Source: Ketobacter sp963922875 | GTDB taxonomy: Bacteria > Pseudomonadota > Gammaproteobacteria > Pseudomonadales > Ketobacteraceae | Assembly (NCBI GenBank): GCA_963922875.1 | Contig: CAWUJH010000002.1 | Coordinates: forward strand, 124,001 to 188,000 | Direction: 5' to 3' | DNA length: 64,000 nt | In this document: one piece after another, positions 18,605 to 27,882 of the stretch | Layout of the letters: each line of letters opens with the position of its first letter | Numbering within the stretch: the stretch's first letter is position 1 | Made by a program: the position numbers and the translations under genes | The notes under the pieces: generated by a model | What the model saw: only the letters and a program-made list of their open reading frames with translations | Database searches by the model: none | Told to the model about the DNA's origin: nothing

Positions 18605-20266
18605 ATGGTAGATAGAATTTGGCAAGATAAGTATCCAGAGGGTGTCTCTACTGAGCTTGACTATAACGGTTATGAAACTGTTGTGGATGTGTTCGACTCT
18701 GCCTGTAAACGGTTCGCCGATAGGCCAGCGTTCCAAAATATGGGAGTGACAATTACTTATGGGCAGCTTGATAAACTCAGTGCGGATTTCGCTGCTTATT
18801 TACAGAACTATACAGATCTGGAGATTGGTGATCGAATAGCGATTCAAATGCCCAACCTTATTCAGTACCCCATAGCAGTATTTGGTGCTATGAGAGCAGG
18901 TCTAGTAGTAGTGAATACTAATCCTCTTTATACCAAGCGAGAAATGGAGCATCAATTTAATGATGCCGGGTGCAAGGCCTTAGTGGTTCTGGCTAATTTT
19001 TGTGATGCTGTGGCTGAGGTGTTGCCGAAGACAGGAATCAAGCATGTAATCATAGCTCAATTGGGAGACATGCAAGCACCTGTTAAACGTTTGATAATGA
19101 ACTTTGTTGTCAAACACGTTAAAAAATTGGTACCCGAATTCAAAATAAAAGGCGCGGTTCCCTTTACCCGAGCATTAGCAAAGGGGGCAGGAGCTAAGTA
19201 CACCATAGTTACCAATCGTACGGCTGCCGATATTGCTGTTCTTCAATACACCGGGGGTACTACTGGGGTGGCAAAAGGCGCCATGTTGACCCACAAGAAT
19301 TTGGTTTCCAACATGTTACAAATGGATTTTGTGTTGCGCTCCCTACGGCCAGGCCAGGAGGTGGCTATTGCGCCGCTTCCCATGTACCACATTTTTTCTT
19401 TCACTGCCAATTGCCTGGGGATGATGTATCACGGAGCTTTGAATGTTCTGATCACTAACCCTCGAGACATACCGGCCTTTGTAAAAGAGCTCAGCAATCA
19501 GCGGTTCACATTACTCACCGGGCTAAACACGCTGTTTGTTGCCTTAATGGCAAATAAAGAGTTCAGCAAGCTTGATTTTGGCTCGCTTAAGTTGACCATT
19601 GCTGGTGGTATGGCATTACAGGGGGCAGTGGCTGATCGCTGGGAAAAGATTACCGGTTGCAGAATAGCCGAAGGATATGGAATGACCGAAACCTCACCGG
19701 TGGTAACGATGAATCCACCAAAAGCTATTCAAGTAGGTACCATAGGGATTCCTGTACCCGGAACTGATGTAAAAATAGTTGATGCTGAAGAACAAGAGCT
19801 TGGACTTGGTGAAAGCGGTGAGCTCTGTGTTAAGGGTCCGCAAGTCATGACAGGCTATTGGCAGCGGGAGGAGGCGACCAAGGAAACCTTCACAGCGGAT
19901 GGTGAGTGGTTAAAAACCGGGGATGTTGCCATGATTCAAGATGACGGCTATCTCAAAATCGTGGATCGTAAAAAAGATATGATTTTGGTGTCTGGGTTTA
20001 ATGTCTATCCGAATGAAGTCGAAGATATTGCTTGTACTCACAAAGATATTGTGGAATGTGCAGCAATTGGCGTGGTAGACGAGAAAAGTGGAGAGGCGGT
20101 GAAGTTGTTTGTGGTGTCTTCCAATGCTGAATTAACTAAAGAACATGTTATTGCACATTGCAAATTAAGCCTTACTGCCTATAAAGTGCCTAAATTTGTA
20201 GAGTTTCGAGATGAACTGCCAAAGACAAATGTGGGTAAAATATTAAGACGAGAGCTGCGCGATTAG
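18605..20266 (+). CDS. fadD: Long-chain fatty acid-CoA ligase
   Basis: A 553-residue acyl-adenylate-forming enzyme that activates fatty acids with ATP and CoA at the inner membrane. The AMP-binding P-loop YTGGTTGVAKG is at about 215-225, with GYGMTETSP in the middle and the fatty-acyl signature region GDVAMIQDDGYLKIVDRKKDMI. The C-terminal catalytic lysine lies in TNVGKILRREL. Length matches FadD. The ATG at 18605 has a weak ribosome site. A strong terminator follows. Confidence 0.93.
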   Translation: MVDRIWQDKYPEGVSTELDYNGYETVVDVFDSACKRFADRPAFQNMGVTITYGQLDKLSADFAAYLQNYTDLEIGDRIAIQMPNLIQYPIAVFGAMRAGLVVVNTNPLYTKREMEHQFNDAGCKALVVLANFCDAVAEVLPKTGIKHVIIAQLGDMQAPVKRLIMNFVVKHVKKLVPEFKIKGAVPFTRALAKGAGAKYTIVTNRTAADIAVLQYTGGTTGVAKGAMLTHKNLVSNMLQMDFVLRSLRPGQEVAIAPLPMYHIFSFTANCLGMMYHGALNVLITNPRDIPAFVKELSNQRFTLLTGLNTLFVALMANKEFSKLDFGSLKLTIAGGMALQGAVADRWEKITGCRIAEGYGMTETSPVVTMNPPKAIQVGTIGIPVPGTDVKIVDAEEQELGLGESGELCVKGPQVMTGYWQREEATKETFTADGEWLKTGDVAMIQDDGYLKIVDRKKDMILVSGFNVYPNEVEDIACTHKDIVECAAIGVVDEKSGEAVKLFVVSSNAELTKEHVIAHCKLSLTAYKVPKFVEFRDELPKTNVGKILRRELRD

Positions 20267-20293
20267 GCGCATCTCTGATACTTTTATCTGCAA

Positions 20294-20333
20294 AAAGCCT
20301 GTTCATTGGTCACCATGAACAGGCTTTGTTTTA
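20294..20333 (+). terminator. Rho-independent terminator after fadD
   Basis: A perfect 13-base stem (AAAGCCTGTTCAT at 20294-20306 with ATGAACAGGCTTT at 20315-20327), 8-base loop, then GTTTTAT. It is the clearest terminator in the window and separates fadD from hrpA. Confidence 0.88.
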
Positions 20334-20368
20334 TCTAGAAAACGACAAAGGGAATCAGAGGTTGTCCC

Positions 20369-23300
20369 GTGGGAAATAAGAAAGTTGCGGAATTAAAAAA
20401 ACAAATAACTCAGTGCGAGACAAATAAACGCTATAGTTTTAGTGTACAGCTGAAAAATCTGGAAAAAAAACTTACTAATACCGACTCCAGTGATGAAATT
20501 ATTGAACTGAGCAAGAAAATTACCAGCTCCATAGCCGTTGTGGCTGCCCGGCGAGAGAAAATACCTCCGCTCAATTTTCCTGAGCAACTTCCCGTTTCTC
20601 AGCGTCAAGATGAGATAGTCGAGCTAATAAAAAAACATCCGGTAGTTATCGTCGCTGGTGAAACCGGATCTGGCAAAACCACTCAAATTCCCAAAATGTG
20701 TCTCGCGGCTGGTTTGGGTATCAGCGGGCTCATAGGTCATACCCAACCCAGGCGTTTGGCGGCCAGGACCGTGGCACAGCGTATCGCCGATGAATTGCAA
20801 TCGCCGTTAGGGGATTTAGTAGGTTATAAAATACGGTTTCAGGATAAGCTGTCTGAGCATACCCGGATTAAGCTGTTGACCGATGGAATGTTATTGGCGG
20901 AAGTCGGGACTGATCGGTTCCTCTCCCGGTACGATGTTATTATCATTGACGAGGCTCACGAACGCAGTCTCAATATAGACTTTCTGCTCGGCTATTTGAA
21001 GCGGCTGCTTGTGCAGCGACGCGATCTAAAAGTCATTATAACATCAGCCACCATTGACCACTGGCGCTTTTCGGAATTCTTCAATGGCGCCCCAGTGATT
21101 GAAGTTACCGGTCGCACTTACCCTGTAAGCATAGAATACCTGCCTGTTGAAAACTCCGTGGTCTCAGATTCCATGGACTCGACAACCACAGAGGCAGAGC
21201 CTATTCAGGATGATGAGTGGGAACTCGAAGTTCACATATTGAAGGCAATACAGCGGATCGATGAAATCGAGCGAGCTGGATTAAATAAAGGACGTCCCAG
21301 AGACATTTTGGTGTTCTTGGCTGGCGAGAGAGATATTCGACAAGTGGCAGACTTTTTGCGTAAACAGGGCCCAAAACAATTGGAGATCTTGCCGCTTTAC
21401 TCTCGCCTGAGTAACGCTGAGCAAAATAAGGTGTTTCAAGTCCATGGGCAACGTCGTATTGTACTGTCCACCAATGTGGCTGAAACATCGATTACGGTGC
21501 CCAATATAGGCTATGTGATTGATCCTGGGCGCGCTAGGATAAGTCGCTATAATTACCGTACCAAAGTTCAGCGACTCCCAATAGAATCTATTTCACAAGC
21601 CAGTGCCAATCAGCGAGCGGGAAGGTGTGGGCGTGTTGCCGAAGGTGTCTGCATACGGTTATATTCGGAGGAGGATTTTCTTGGTCGCCCTGAATTTACC
21701 GAGCCGGAAATACTGCGAACTAATTTGGCTTCGGTTATCCTTCAAATGCGGGGTCAGAATTTAGGTCAGCCTGAGCGCTTCCCGTTTATTGAAGCACCTG
21801 ACCCTCGGTCGTTAAATGATGGTTATCGATTGCTGCAAGAGTTGGGGGCTATTGATAGCCAGAAGCAAGTCACTGCCATAGGCAAGGCCTTGCTAAAGTT
21901 TCCCGTTGATCCCCGTCTAGGACGAATGCTGATTGCCGCTAAGGACTTTCAGTGTCTTAAAGAACTATTAATAATAATCAGTGGTATGGCTGTACCTGAG
22001 CCGTGGCTAAGACCTCATGGGCAAAGAGCGGCTGCCGATGAATCTCTAAAATCATTTCAGCGTGAGCGCTCCGATTTTTTAACTTTTTTTGAAACCTGGT
22101 GCCAGATTGAAACCAATAAAGCTAATCTGTCCAATAAGCTGTACCGGAAGTGGTTGGTTAGTAAATATTTGAGCTATTTACGCGTTCGAGAGTGGCAGGA
22201 TATATACCGACAGCTAAAACAAACCTGTCTCGAAATGGGGTGGGCCGAAAATAAGGAGGCTGCGAGTTACGAAGAAATTCATAAAGCAATATTAGTGGGT
22301 CTACTGGATAATGTAGCGATCAAAGAGGATAGAAAGGTATATAAGGCGGCCCGTAATCGCGTGTTCCATATTTTTCCTGGTTCCGCACTAAAACCCGGTG
22401 ATGGAAAGTGGGTTGTGGCAGCCGAGATAATAGAAACCAATCGCATATATGGCCGACTGATTGCTCAGATAGAACCTCAATGGATAGAAACACTGGCCAA
22501 ACATCTGCTCAAGCGTGTTTATAACGAACCTCACTGGGAAAAAAAGTCAGCCTGTACGGTGGCTTACGAACAAACGAGTTTATTTGGGTTGGTGGTGAAT
22601 CCCCATAAACGAGTGAATTACAGTACTATTGATCCCGTAAAATCGAGGGAAATATTTATTCGCCATGCACTGGTTTACGGTGATTATGATACTCGCGCTC
22701 CCTATGCAGCCCATAATAAAAAACTAGTCGATGAATTAGAATATCTAGAACAGAAGACCCGGCGTCGAGATATCCTAATCGATGAATTAAGCTTATATGA
22801 TTGGTTTGATAAAAAAATTCCAGCGGACATTGTTAATGGCCGGAGTTTTGAAGCTTGGCGTAAAAAAGCAGAAGAGACAGACCCTGAAATTTTATTCATG
22901 AAAGAATCGGATTTGATTCAAAATGAAACCAGTGGTGACACTGAGTATCATTATCCAGATGAGGTCATAATAAAAGGTGGAAGTCTCAAAATAGATTATC
23001 AGTTTGAACCCGGCAAGACGCGTGATGGGCTCAATATTGAAGTGCCTATTATGCTACTTAACCAATTAGATGTGAAAAAATTGGAATGGCTGGTTCCTGG
23101 ATTAGAGCGAGAAAAGTGTATTGCTCTAATAAAGTCTCTGCCTAAAACTCTGCGCAAGCAATTTGTTCCGGTGCCAGACTTTGCCGATGCTTTTCTGGCA
23201 ACTAACCCAAATCGAGATCAGTCTCTTAAACTCCAGTTAACGACTTTTTTAAAAGCCCAAAAGTCGGTAAATATTGAGTTGGATAGCTGGGATGAAAGCA

Positions 23301-24313
23301 GTTTGCCTTTGTACTTGCAAGCCCATTTGAGAGTGCTGAACGCAAAAGGAAAGGTGATTGCTGAAGGTCGCGATTTAGAGGCCGTTATTCAGCAATGCCA
23401 AACTGATTTTAAAGCAGCGATTCAAACTATTGCCGCAAATACGATAAGTGGCCAAGTTCACCGAACCTGGGACTTCGGAAAGCTTGATGATGTGCAGGAG
23501 ATGCAAGAGAATGGGCTAGTTGTACGAGTCTTTCCGGCATTAGTGGATTGTAGTGACGGTGTGACACTGCAGCTATTTGAGAGTCATTATCGTGCACAAA
23601 ACAGTACTTCAATGGGGTTGTTACGATTGTTTTTATTGGCCCAGCCCCAACTAGTACGTTATGTAAAAAAGCACTACGAACTGCCAAAGAAAACTCAACT
23701 TTACTATTCTGCATTTGGTACAGGTCCGGAGTTGACGGACGGTTTTGTGGAGCGAGTTTTCTATCAGGCTTTTGTGTTTGATGATCTTGAGATCAGGACG
23801 GAGCAACAATTTAATCGTCGAATGCAGCAAGGCAAAGCTGAGTTGGCAGACTCGGCTTTGTTCATTCAGCGCTTGCTGGAGGAAATCTTGAATGGCTATC
23901 ACGAGGTTGCCAGCTTGATCAGTATTGATTCTTCCCCAGGAACGTTAGAGACTCGCCAGGATATTCAGACTCAACTTGAGAGTTTGTTTCCCCGGCATTG
24001 GTTAAAATCAATACCTTTATCTCGGCTGGTTCAGTATCCCCGGTACTTGAAGGCATTGGTGATTCGGTGGCAGCGTTTACAAGGTAAAGTGGATCGTGAC
24101 AAGATTTTAATCGATGAATTGAAGCAGTTGTGGGAGCGCTATCAACGTCAGCAGACTAAGCTAAAAGAAATGGATTCAACAGATAAGTATCTAGAGGAGT
24201 GGCGTTGGGCCTTGGAAGAGTATCGAATTTCTTTATTTGCGCAAGGCATGAAAACCCTTTATCCCATTTCCGCGAAGCGTTTGGAAAAACTGTGGCAAAA
24301 AGTGGATACATGA
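20369..24313 (+). CDS. hrpA: DEAH-box ATP-dependent RNA helicase HrpA
   Basis: A 1314-residue DEAH/RHA helicase. Walker A is GETGSGKTTQ (about 97-106), the box is DEAH (about 195-198), motif III is SATID and motif VI is QRAGRCGR. The helicase-associated winged-helix and OB-like regions follow, then the long C-terminal extension that marks HrpA (about 1300 residues) rather than HrpB. The start is GTG at 20369, with CAGAGGT shortly upstream. HrpA acts on mRNA and on stalled or collided ribosomes. Confidence 0.95.
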   Translation: MGNKKVAELKKQITQCETNKRYSFSVQLKNLEKKLTNTDSSDEIIELSKKITSSIAVVAARREKIPPLNFPEQLPVSQRQDEIVELIKKHPVVIVAGETGSGKTTQIPKMCLAAGLGISGLIGHTQPRRLAARTVAQRIADELQSPLGDLVGYKIRFQDKLSEHTRIKLLTDGMLLAEVGTDRFLSRYDVIIIDEAHERSLNIDFLLGYLKRLLVQRRDLKVIITSATIDHWRFSEFFNGAPVIEVTGRTYPVSIEYLPVENSVVSDSMDSTTTEAEPIQDDEWELEVHILKAIQRIDEIERAGLNKGRPRDILVFLAGERDIRQVADFLRKQGPKQLEILPLYSRLSNAEQNKVFQVHGQRRIVLSTNVAETSITVPNIGYVIDPGRARISRYNYRTKVQRLPIESISQASANQRAGRCGRVAEGVCIRLYSEEDFLGRPEFTEPEILRTNLASVILQMRGQNLGQPERFPFIEAPDPRSLNDGYRLLQELGAIDSQKQVTAIGKALLKFPVDPRLGRMLIAAKDFQCLKELLIIISGMAVPEPWLRPHGQRAAADESLKSFQRERSDFLTFFETWCQIETNKANLSNKLYRKWLVSKYLSYLRVREWQDIYRQLKQTCLEMGWAENKEAASYEEIHKAILVGLLDNVAIKEDRKVYKAARNRVFHIFPGSALKPGDGKWVVAAEIIETNRIYGRLIAQIEPQWIETLAKHLLKRVYNEPHWEKKSACTVAYEQTSLFGLVVNPHKRVNYSTIDPVKSREIFIRHALVYGDYDTRAPYAAHNKKLVDELEYLEQKTRRRDILIDELSLYDWFDKKIPADIVNGRSFEAWRKKAEETDPEILFMKESDLIQNETSGDTEYHYPDEVIIKGGSLKIDYQFEPGKTRDGLNIEVPIMLLNQLDVKKLEWLVPGLEREKCIALIKSLPKTLRKQFVPVPDFADAFLATNPNRDQSLKLQLTTFLKAQKSVNIELDSWDESSLPLYLQAHLRVLNAKGKVIAEGRDLEAVIQQCQTDFKAAIQTIAANTISGQVHRTWDFGKLDDVQEMQENGLVVRVFPALVDCSDGVTLQLFESHYRAQNSTSMGLLRLFLLAQPQLVRYVKKHYELPKKTQLYYSAFGTGPELTDGFVERVFYQAFVFDDLEIRTEQQFNRRMQQGKAELADSALFIQRLLEEILNGYHEVASLISIDSSPGTLETRQDIQTQLESLFPRHWLKSIPLSRLVQYPRYLKALVIRWQRLQGKVDRDKILIDELKQLWERYQRQQTKLKEMDSTDKYLEEWRWALEEYRISLFAQGMKTLYPISAKRLEKLWQKVDT

Positions 24314-24337
24314 TTTTTTGCCCGCAGGGAAATTGAC

Positions 24338-25303
24338 ATGGAAGCTATGCAAATTGAACAATCCTATTTAGTAAATTGCAGTCGTGGACAGCAACTCCAT
24401 GTGCGGCGAGTTTCAAATAACCCGCAGGGACCGGTGGTGGTGTTATTGCATGGCTTAATGGAGAATGGCACGATTTTTCAAAGTAGATCACGGCAAGGAT
24501 TGGCCTATTATCTCGCCGGGGAGGGTTATGATGCTTATATCCCAGATCTAAGAGGACGTGGCTGCTCATGGCCACAGTTGCAGGCGTTTTCTCGTTACTC
24601 CACGATTCATGCTATTACGGAAGACTTGCCTGCGATCTTGGGCTTGTTAAGAGATCTAAGAGGCGTTGCTCCGCAGTTCTGGGTTGGGCATGGTTGGGGC
24701 GGAGTGTTGATAAACTCGTTTTTAGCTCGCTATCCAGAGTATATGAGGCAAGCCTGTGGGCTTATTTACTTTGGCAGCCACCGTCAAACGCAGAGTTCAA
24801 TTGCATTGAAAAAAAATCTCGCTGGCCGTTTGATAGCTAAGGTTAAGGGGTTTGTTCCAGCGACCTTTTGGCCCGTTGGCGTTAATAGTGAATATCAGGG
24901 ATTATTTACTGACTTTCAACGCTGGGCAGCCGGTGCACCTTGGGTGGATCCTGCGGACGGTTTTGATTACGGATTGGCATTAACACAGATTGGTGGACAT
25001 GCTCCCGCGCTGTATTTCGCTAATTCTGCCAAGTCTGAACATGGCTGGGTGGGGGATGTGCGCGTTTTTATGCGAGAGCAAGGCACTCATGATGGCCGTT
25101 TGATTCCTCTAGGTCTCGTTGCGGGCAATGTGAGAAACTATACACATATTGAAATGCTATCGTCACCAGAAGCAGTGCATGAAGTATTCCCTTTCATGAT
25201 AAACTGGATGGCAGAAAAGAGCAGTACTGATTTGGATTTGAGCAAGGCCCCTCCAATGGAGACTATGGTTCAAAGTACCGCTGAAAGTCAATCTGCAGAA
25301 TAA
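24338..25303 (+). CDS. Alpha/beta hydrolase-fold protein lacking the nucleophile serine
   Basis: A 321-residue protein with the alpha/beta hydrolase landmarks LLHGLMENGT (oxyanion side) and YIPDLRGRGCS. The nucleophile elbow, which should be GxSxG, reads GHGWGG with glycine at residue 119 where the serine should be. No alternative GxSxG occurs. It may be a non-catalytic binding or scaffold protein. It lies 24 bases after hrpA and 19 bases before a FabH-like synthase gene; with the latter it may act on acyl chains, but no function can be stated. Confidence 0.8.
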   Translation: MEAMQIEQSYLVNCSRGQQLHVRRVSNNPQGPVVVLLHGLMENGTIFQSRSRQGLAYYLAGEGYDAYIPDLRGRGCSWPQLQAFSRYSTIHAITEDLPAILGLLRDLRGVAPQFWVGHGWGGVLINSFLARYPEYMRQACGLIYFGSHRQTQSSIALKKNLAGRLIAKVKGFVPATFWPVGVNSEYQGLFTDFQRWAAGAPWVDPADGFDYGLALTQIGGHAPALYFANSAKSEHGWVGDVRVFMREQGTHDGRLIPLGLVAGNVRNYTHIEMLSSPEAVHEVFPFMINWMAEKSSTDLDLSKAPPMETMVQSTAESQSAE

Positions 25304-25322
25304 AAACAGACTGGAGGTCAAT

Positions 25323-26462
25323 GTGTCCGAGGGTTTACACGCTGATAAAGTAGTAATTAGTGGTACGGGTTTATTTACGCCTGATCAATCCATCACGAAT
25401 GCAGAACTGGTTACTTCGTTTAACGCTTATGTTGATCAATTTAATGAGCAAAATCAGGCAGCTATAGCAGCTGGTGAATTAGAGCCGCTGGTGTATTCAA
25501 GCGAAGAATTTATCTATAAAGCGTCTGGCATAGAAAGTCGCTACGTTATGGATAAAGCAGGCATTCTATCCCCATCACGGTTGTGCCCGCAGATTGCAGA
25601 GCGTGGCGATGAAGAGGAGTCCATCCAATGTGAGATTGCGGTGGCGTCGGCGCGGCAGGCAATGGCTCAGGCCGGCAAGACGGCGGCGGATATTGATGCT
25701 GTTATAGTTGCTTGCTCTAATATGCAGCGCGCCTATCCAGCAATGGCAATTGAAGTTCAAAAAAGCCTGGATATACAGGGGTTTGCTTTTGATATGAATG
25801 TGGCCTGTTCTTCTGCAACCTTTGGCTTACAGATGGCTAAAGATATTATTAAGGCAGGTTCAGCCCGAGTGGTATTACTGGTGAGTCCTGAAATTTGCTC
25901 AGGACATTTAGCGTGGCAAGATCGTGATTGCCACTTCATCTTCGGTGATGTCAGTACTGCCTGCATTGTTGAGAAGCAAGAAACAGCGTCAAGCGTTGAC
26001 TGTTGGGAAATCATTGGTAGTCAATTGAGTACCGTTTTTTCCAACAACATCCGTAATAATTTTGGTTTTTTGAATCGATGTGATGAATCGGGAGTTGGTA
26101 AGCGCGATAAACTGTTCACTCAAAATGGTAGGAAAGTGTTTAAAGAAGTGGTTCCCATGGTGGCGGAGACTATTTCCAAGCATCTTGCTGATGAAGGAAT
26201 CAATGCGGGTCAACTAAAACGGTTGTGGTTGCATCAAGCTAACTTGAGCATGAATTTGCTGATCTCAAAGAAGGTACTTGGTCGTGACGCCACAGCTGCC
26301 GAAGCCCCTGTGATATTGAACGAGTATGCTAACACCAGTTCAGCGGGGTCCATCATCGCTTTTCACAAGTATCGCAATGACTTAAGTCAAGGTGATATTG
26401 GAGTTATATGTTCCTTTGGCGCGGGTTATTCGGTGGGAAACATTATAATTAAACGTTTGTAA
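25323..26462 (+). CDS. FabH-like beta-ketoacyl-ACP synthase III
   Basis: A 379-residue thiolase-fold condensing enzyme with the Cys-His-Asn triad: C162 in NVACSSATF, H304 in LWLHQANLS and N337 in EYANTSSAGS. It is longer than housekeeping FabH (about 320) and resembles the Pseudomonas PA3286 type, which condenses medium-chain acyl-CoA (octanoyl-CoA) with malonyl-ACP to feed beta-oxidation products into fatty-acid synthesis. The start is GTG at 25323 behind GGAGG; an ATG two bases earlier is out of frame. Being near fadD fits that shunt. Confidence 0.88.
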   Translation: MSEGLHADKVVISGTGLFTPDQSITNAELVTSFNAYVDQFNEQNQAAIAAGELEPLVYSSEEFIYKASGIESRYVMDKAGILSPSRLCPQIAERGDEEESIQCEIAVASARQAMAQAGKTAADIDAVIVACSNMQRAYPAMAIEVQKSLDIQGFAFDMNVACSSATFGLQMAKDIIKAGSARVVLLVSPEICSGHLAWQDRDCHFIFGDVSTACIVEKQETASSVDCWEIIGSQLSTVFSNNIRNNFGFLNRCDESGVGKRDKLFTQNGRKVFKEVVPMVAETISKHLADEGINAGQLKRLWLHQANLSMNLLISKKVLGRDATAAEAPVILNEYANTSSAGSIIAFHKYRNDLSQGDIGVICSFGAGYSVGNIIIKRL

Positions 26463-26604
26463 CTCATCTGCAGTGCCAGGGAAGGCAAAAAATTATGAAA
26501 ATATTTCTATCTATTTTGAAACAATCCTTAAATCCTCTCGTCTCATATACAGCTACGTTGTAAAAGCGATGCTATAGATGCTCGTAATGATTTCAATAAG
26601 CTTT

Positions 26605-26640
26605 TCAATTAATTGTATAGTCAATTAAATAACCAATTAA
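26605..26640 (+). promoter_or_regulatory. Three CAATTAA direct repeats upstream of the RiPP operon
   Basis: TCAATTAA at 26605-26612 and 26621-26628 and CCAATTAA at 26633-26640 lie 21-57 bases before the precursor start, in the promoter/leader zone. They could be an operator or an AT-rich promoter element. No known metal-regulator consensus is recognised. Confidence 0.3.
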
Positions 26641-26661
26641 TAACAGGTAGGGAGAATCAAC

Positions 26662-27021
26662 ATGGTAAAGGTAAAATCATTAAACCCCATCGCAGCAGGT
26701 TTTGGAGCGGTTGCTTTAGCATCAGCACTAAGTTCAATGCCAGTACAAGCGGCTGATAGTCCTTTTGCTACCAGCGAACTTGTCGGAGGCTACATGTTGG
26801 CCGGTAAAGAAGGCAAATGCGGAGAAGGTAAGTGCGGAGACAAAGGCGAGCAGCCTGGCAAGCGAGCTGAAGGTTCTTGCGGGGGTAAGGCCAAGCAAGA
26901 AGGTAGTTGTGGTGGCAAGGCTGAAAAAGAAGGCAGCTGTGGTGGCAAAGCAGAAATGGAAGGCAACTGTGGCGGCAAAGCAGAAATGGAAGGCTCATGC
27001 GGTGGCAAGGATAAAAAATAA
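26662..27021 (+). CDS. hvfA: HvfA-type RiPP metallophore precursor (bufferin-like)
   Basis: A 119-residue precursor peptide. A Sec-type signal (about residues 1-30, cleavage after VQA) is followed by SELVGGYMLAGK, then EGKCGEGKCG, a short spacer, and five exact 10-residue units EGxCGGKxxx to the last codon. Seven cysteines all sit in EGxCG motifs (x = Lys, Ser or Asn); the mature part has no other cysteine. In the Haemophilus HvfA family, EGKCG cysteines are converted to oxazolone/thioamide groups that bind copper(I), and related bufferins carry thiooxazoles. Good ribosome site AGGGAG. The modifying enzyme gene starts 3 bases later. Copper handling is inferred from the family. Confidence 0.88.
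   Translation: MVKVKSLNPIAAGFGAVALASALSSMPVQAADSPFATSELVGGYMLAGKEGKCGEGKCGDKGEQPGKRAEGSCGGKAKQEGSCGGKAEKEGSCGGKAEMEGNCGGKAEMEGSCGGKDKK
26869..27018 (+). repeat. Tandem 30-bp coding repeat, five units, in hvfA
   Basis: Five consecutive 30-base units each encode EGxCGGK plus three variable residues (AKQ, AEK, AEM, AEM, DKK). Units 3 and 4 are the most alike at the nucleotide level. The stop codon follows the fifth unit directly. The array could expand or contract by slippage, changing metal-binding capacity. Confidence 0.85.
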
Positions 27022-27024
27022 GTC

Positions 27025-27882
27025 ATGAAACCACTTGATTCCAAAATAAGTGGAGCAGGGTTGGGATTACGGCGAACTATTATTAGTTCGCTGTATGAAC
27101 AGCGTCCTGATGCTATTGATTTCCTCGAGATTGCCCCAGAGAACTGGATTAATCTCGGTGGTAGATTTGGTCATTTATTCAAGCAGCTTACGGAAATGTA
27201 TCCATTTGTGACCCATGGTCTTTCGCTTTCGTTGGGTGGGCCTCTGCCATTGGATATTGAGTTGCTAAAAAACATTAAGCGTTTTTTAGACCAGCATAAT
27301 ATTGATGTTTACACCGAGCATCTGAGCTATTGTAGTGACGATGGACAACTTTATGATTTAATGCCCATACCCTTTACGGAAGAAGCCGTAGCTCATGTGG
27401 TGAAAAGAATACATCAAGTTCAGGATGTTTTAGAGAGACCACTGGCGGTTGAAAATGTCTCGTACTATGCGGCCCCCGGCCAGGAAATGAGTGAAATTGA
27501 GTTTATTACCCAGGTGTTGGAGCAGTCAGATTGTTCATTATTACTAGATGTTAATAATATTTACGTGAATAGTGTCAATCACGGTTATGATGCCAAAAAG
27601 TTCTTGCAACAATTACCGGGGGATAGAATTGCCTACATTCATATTGCCGGGCATTACAATGAGGCCGAGGATCTTATAGTAGACACTCATGGTGCTGATA
27701 TTATTGATCCAGTGTGGCAACTATTGCGACAAACGTACGCGCAATTTGGTGTTAAACCGACTCTACTGGAAAGAGATTTCAATATTTCCAGTTTGGACAA
27801 TTTGATCAACGAAGTTGAGATGATTCGCAAGTTCCAAATGATAGAAACATCGTTGACAGAAATTAACACGCAGGTGATATAA
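27025..27882 (+). CDS. hvfB: MNIO enzyme (DUF692), RiPP-modifying iron oxidase
   Basis: A 285-residue TIM-barrel protein of the DUF692 family, now called MNIO (multinuclear non-haem iron-dependent oxidases). Likely iron ligands are visible: His in THGLSLSLG, His/Glu in YTEHLSYC, Glu in VENVSYY, Asp/Asn in LLLDVNNIYVN, His in YIHIAGHY, Asp/His in VDTHG and Glu in LLERDFNI. It would oxidise the cysteines of the precursor encoded 3 bases upstream, using O2. Length fits the family. Confidence 0.92.
   Translation: MKPLDSKISGAGLGLRRTIISSLYEQRPDAIDFLEIAPENWINLGGRFGHLFKQLTEMYPFVTHGLSLSLGGPLPLDIELLKNIKRFLDQHNIDVYTEHLSYCSDDGQLYDLMPIPFTEEAVAHVVKRIHQVQDVLERPLAVENVSYYAAPGQEMSEIEFITQVLEQSDCSLLLDVNNIYVNSVNHGYDAKKFLQQLPGDRIAYIHIAGHYNEAEDLIVDTHGADIIDPVWQLLRQTYAQFGVKPTLLERDFNISSLDNLINEVEMIRKFQMIETSLTEINTQVI

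Noticed and set aside
26869..27018. Possible CRISPR-like direct repeats
   Set aside because: The units are adjacent with no unique spacers and keep an open reading frame; they encode a peptide repeat.
26790..27044. Leftward frame with a Pro/Leu repeat opposite the RiPP precursor
   Set aside because: It is the antisense of the 30-base coding repeats; the rightward frame has a signal peptide, a ribosome site and the EGxCG motifs.
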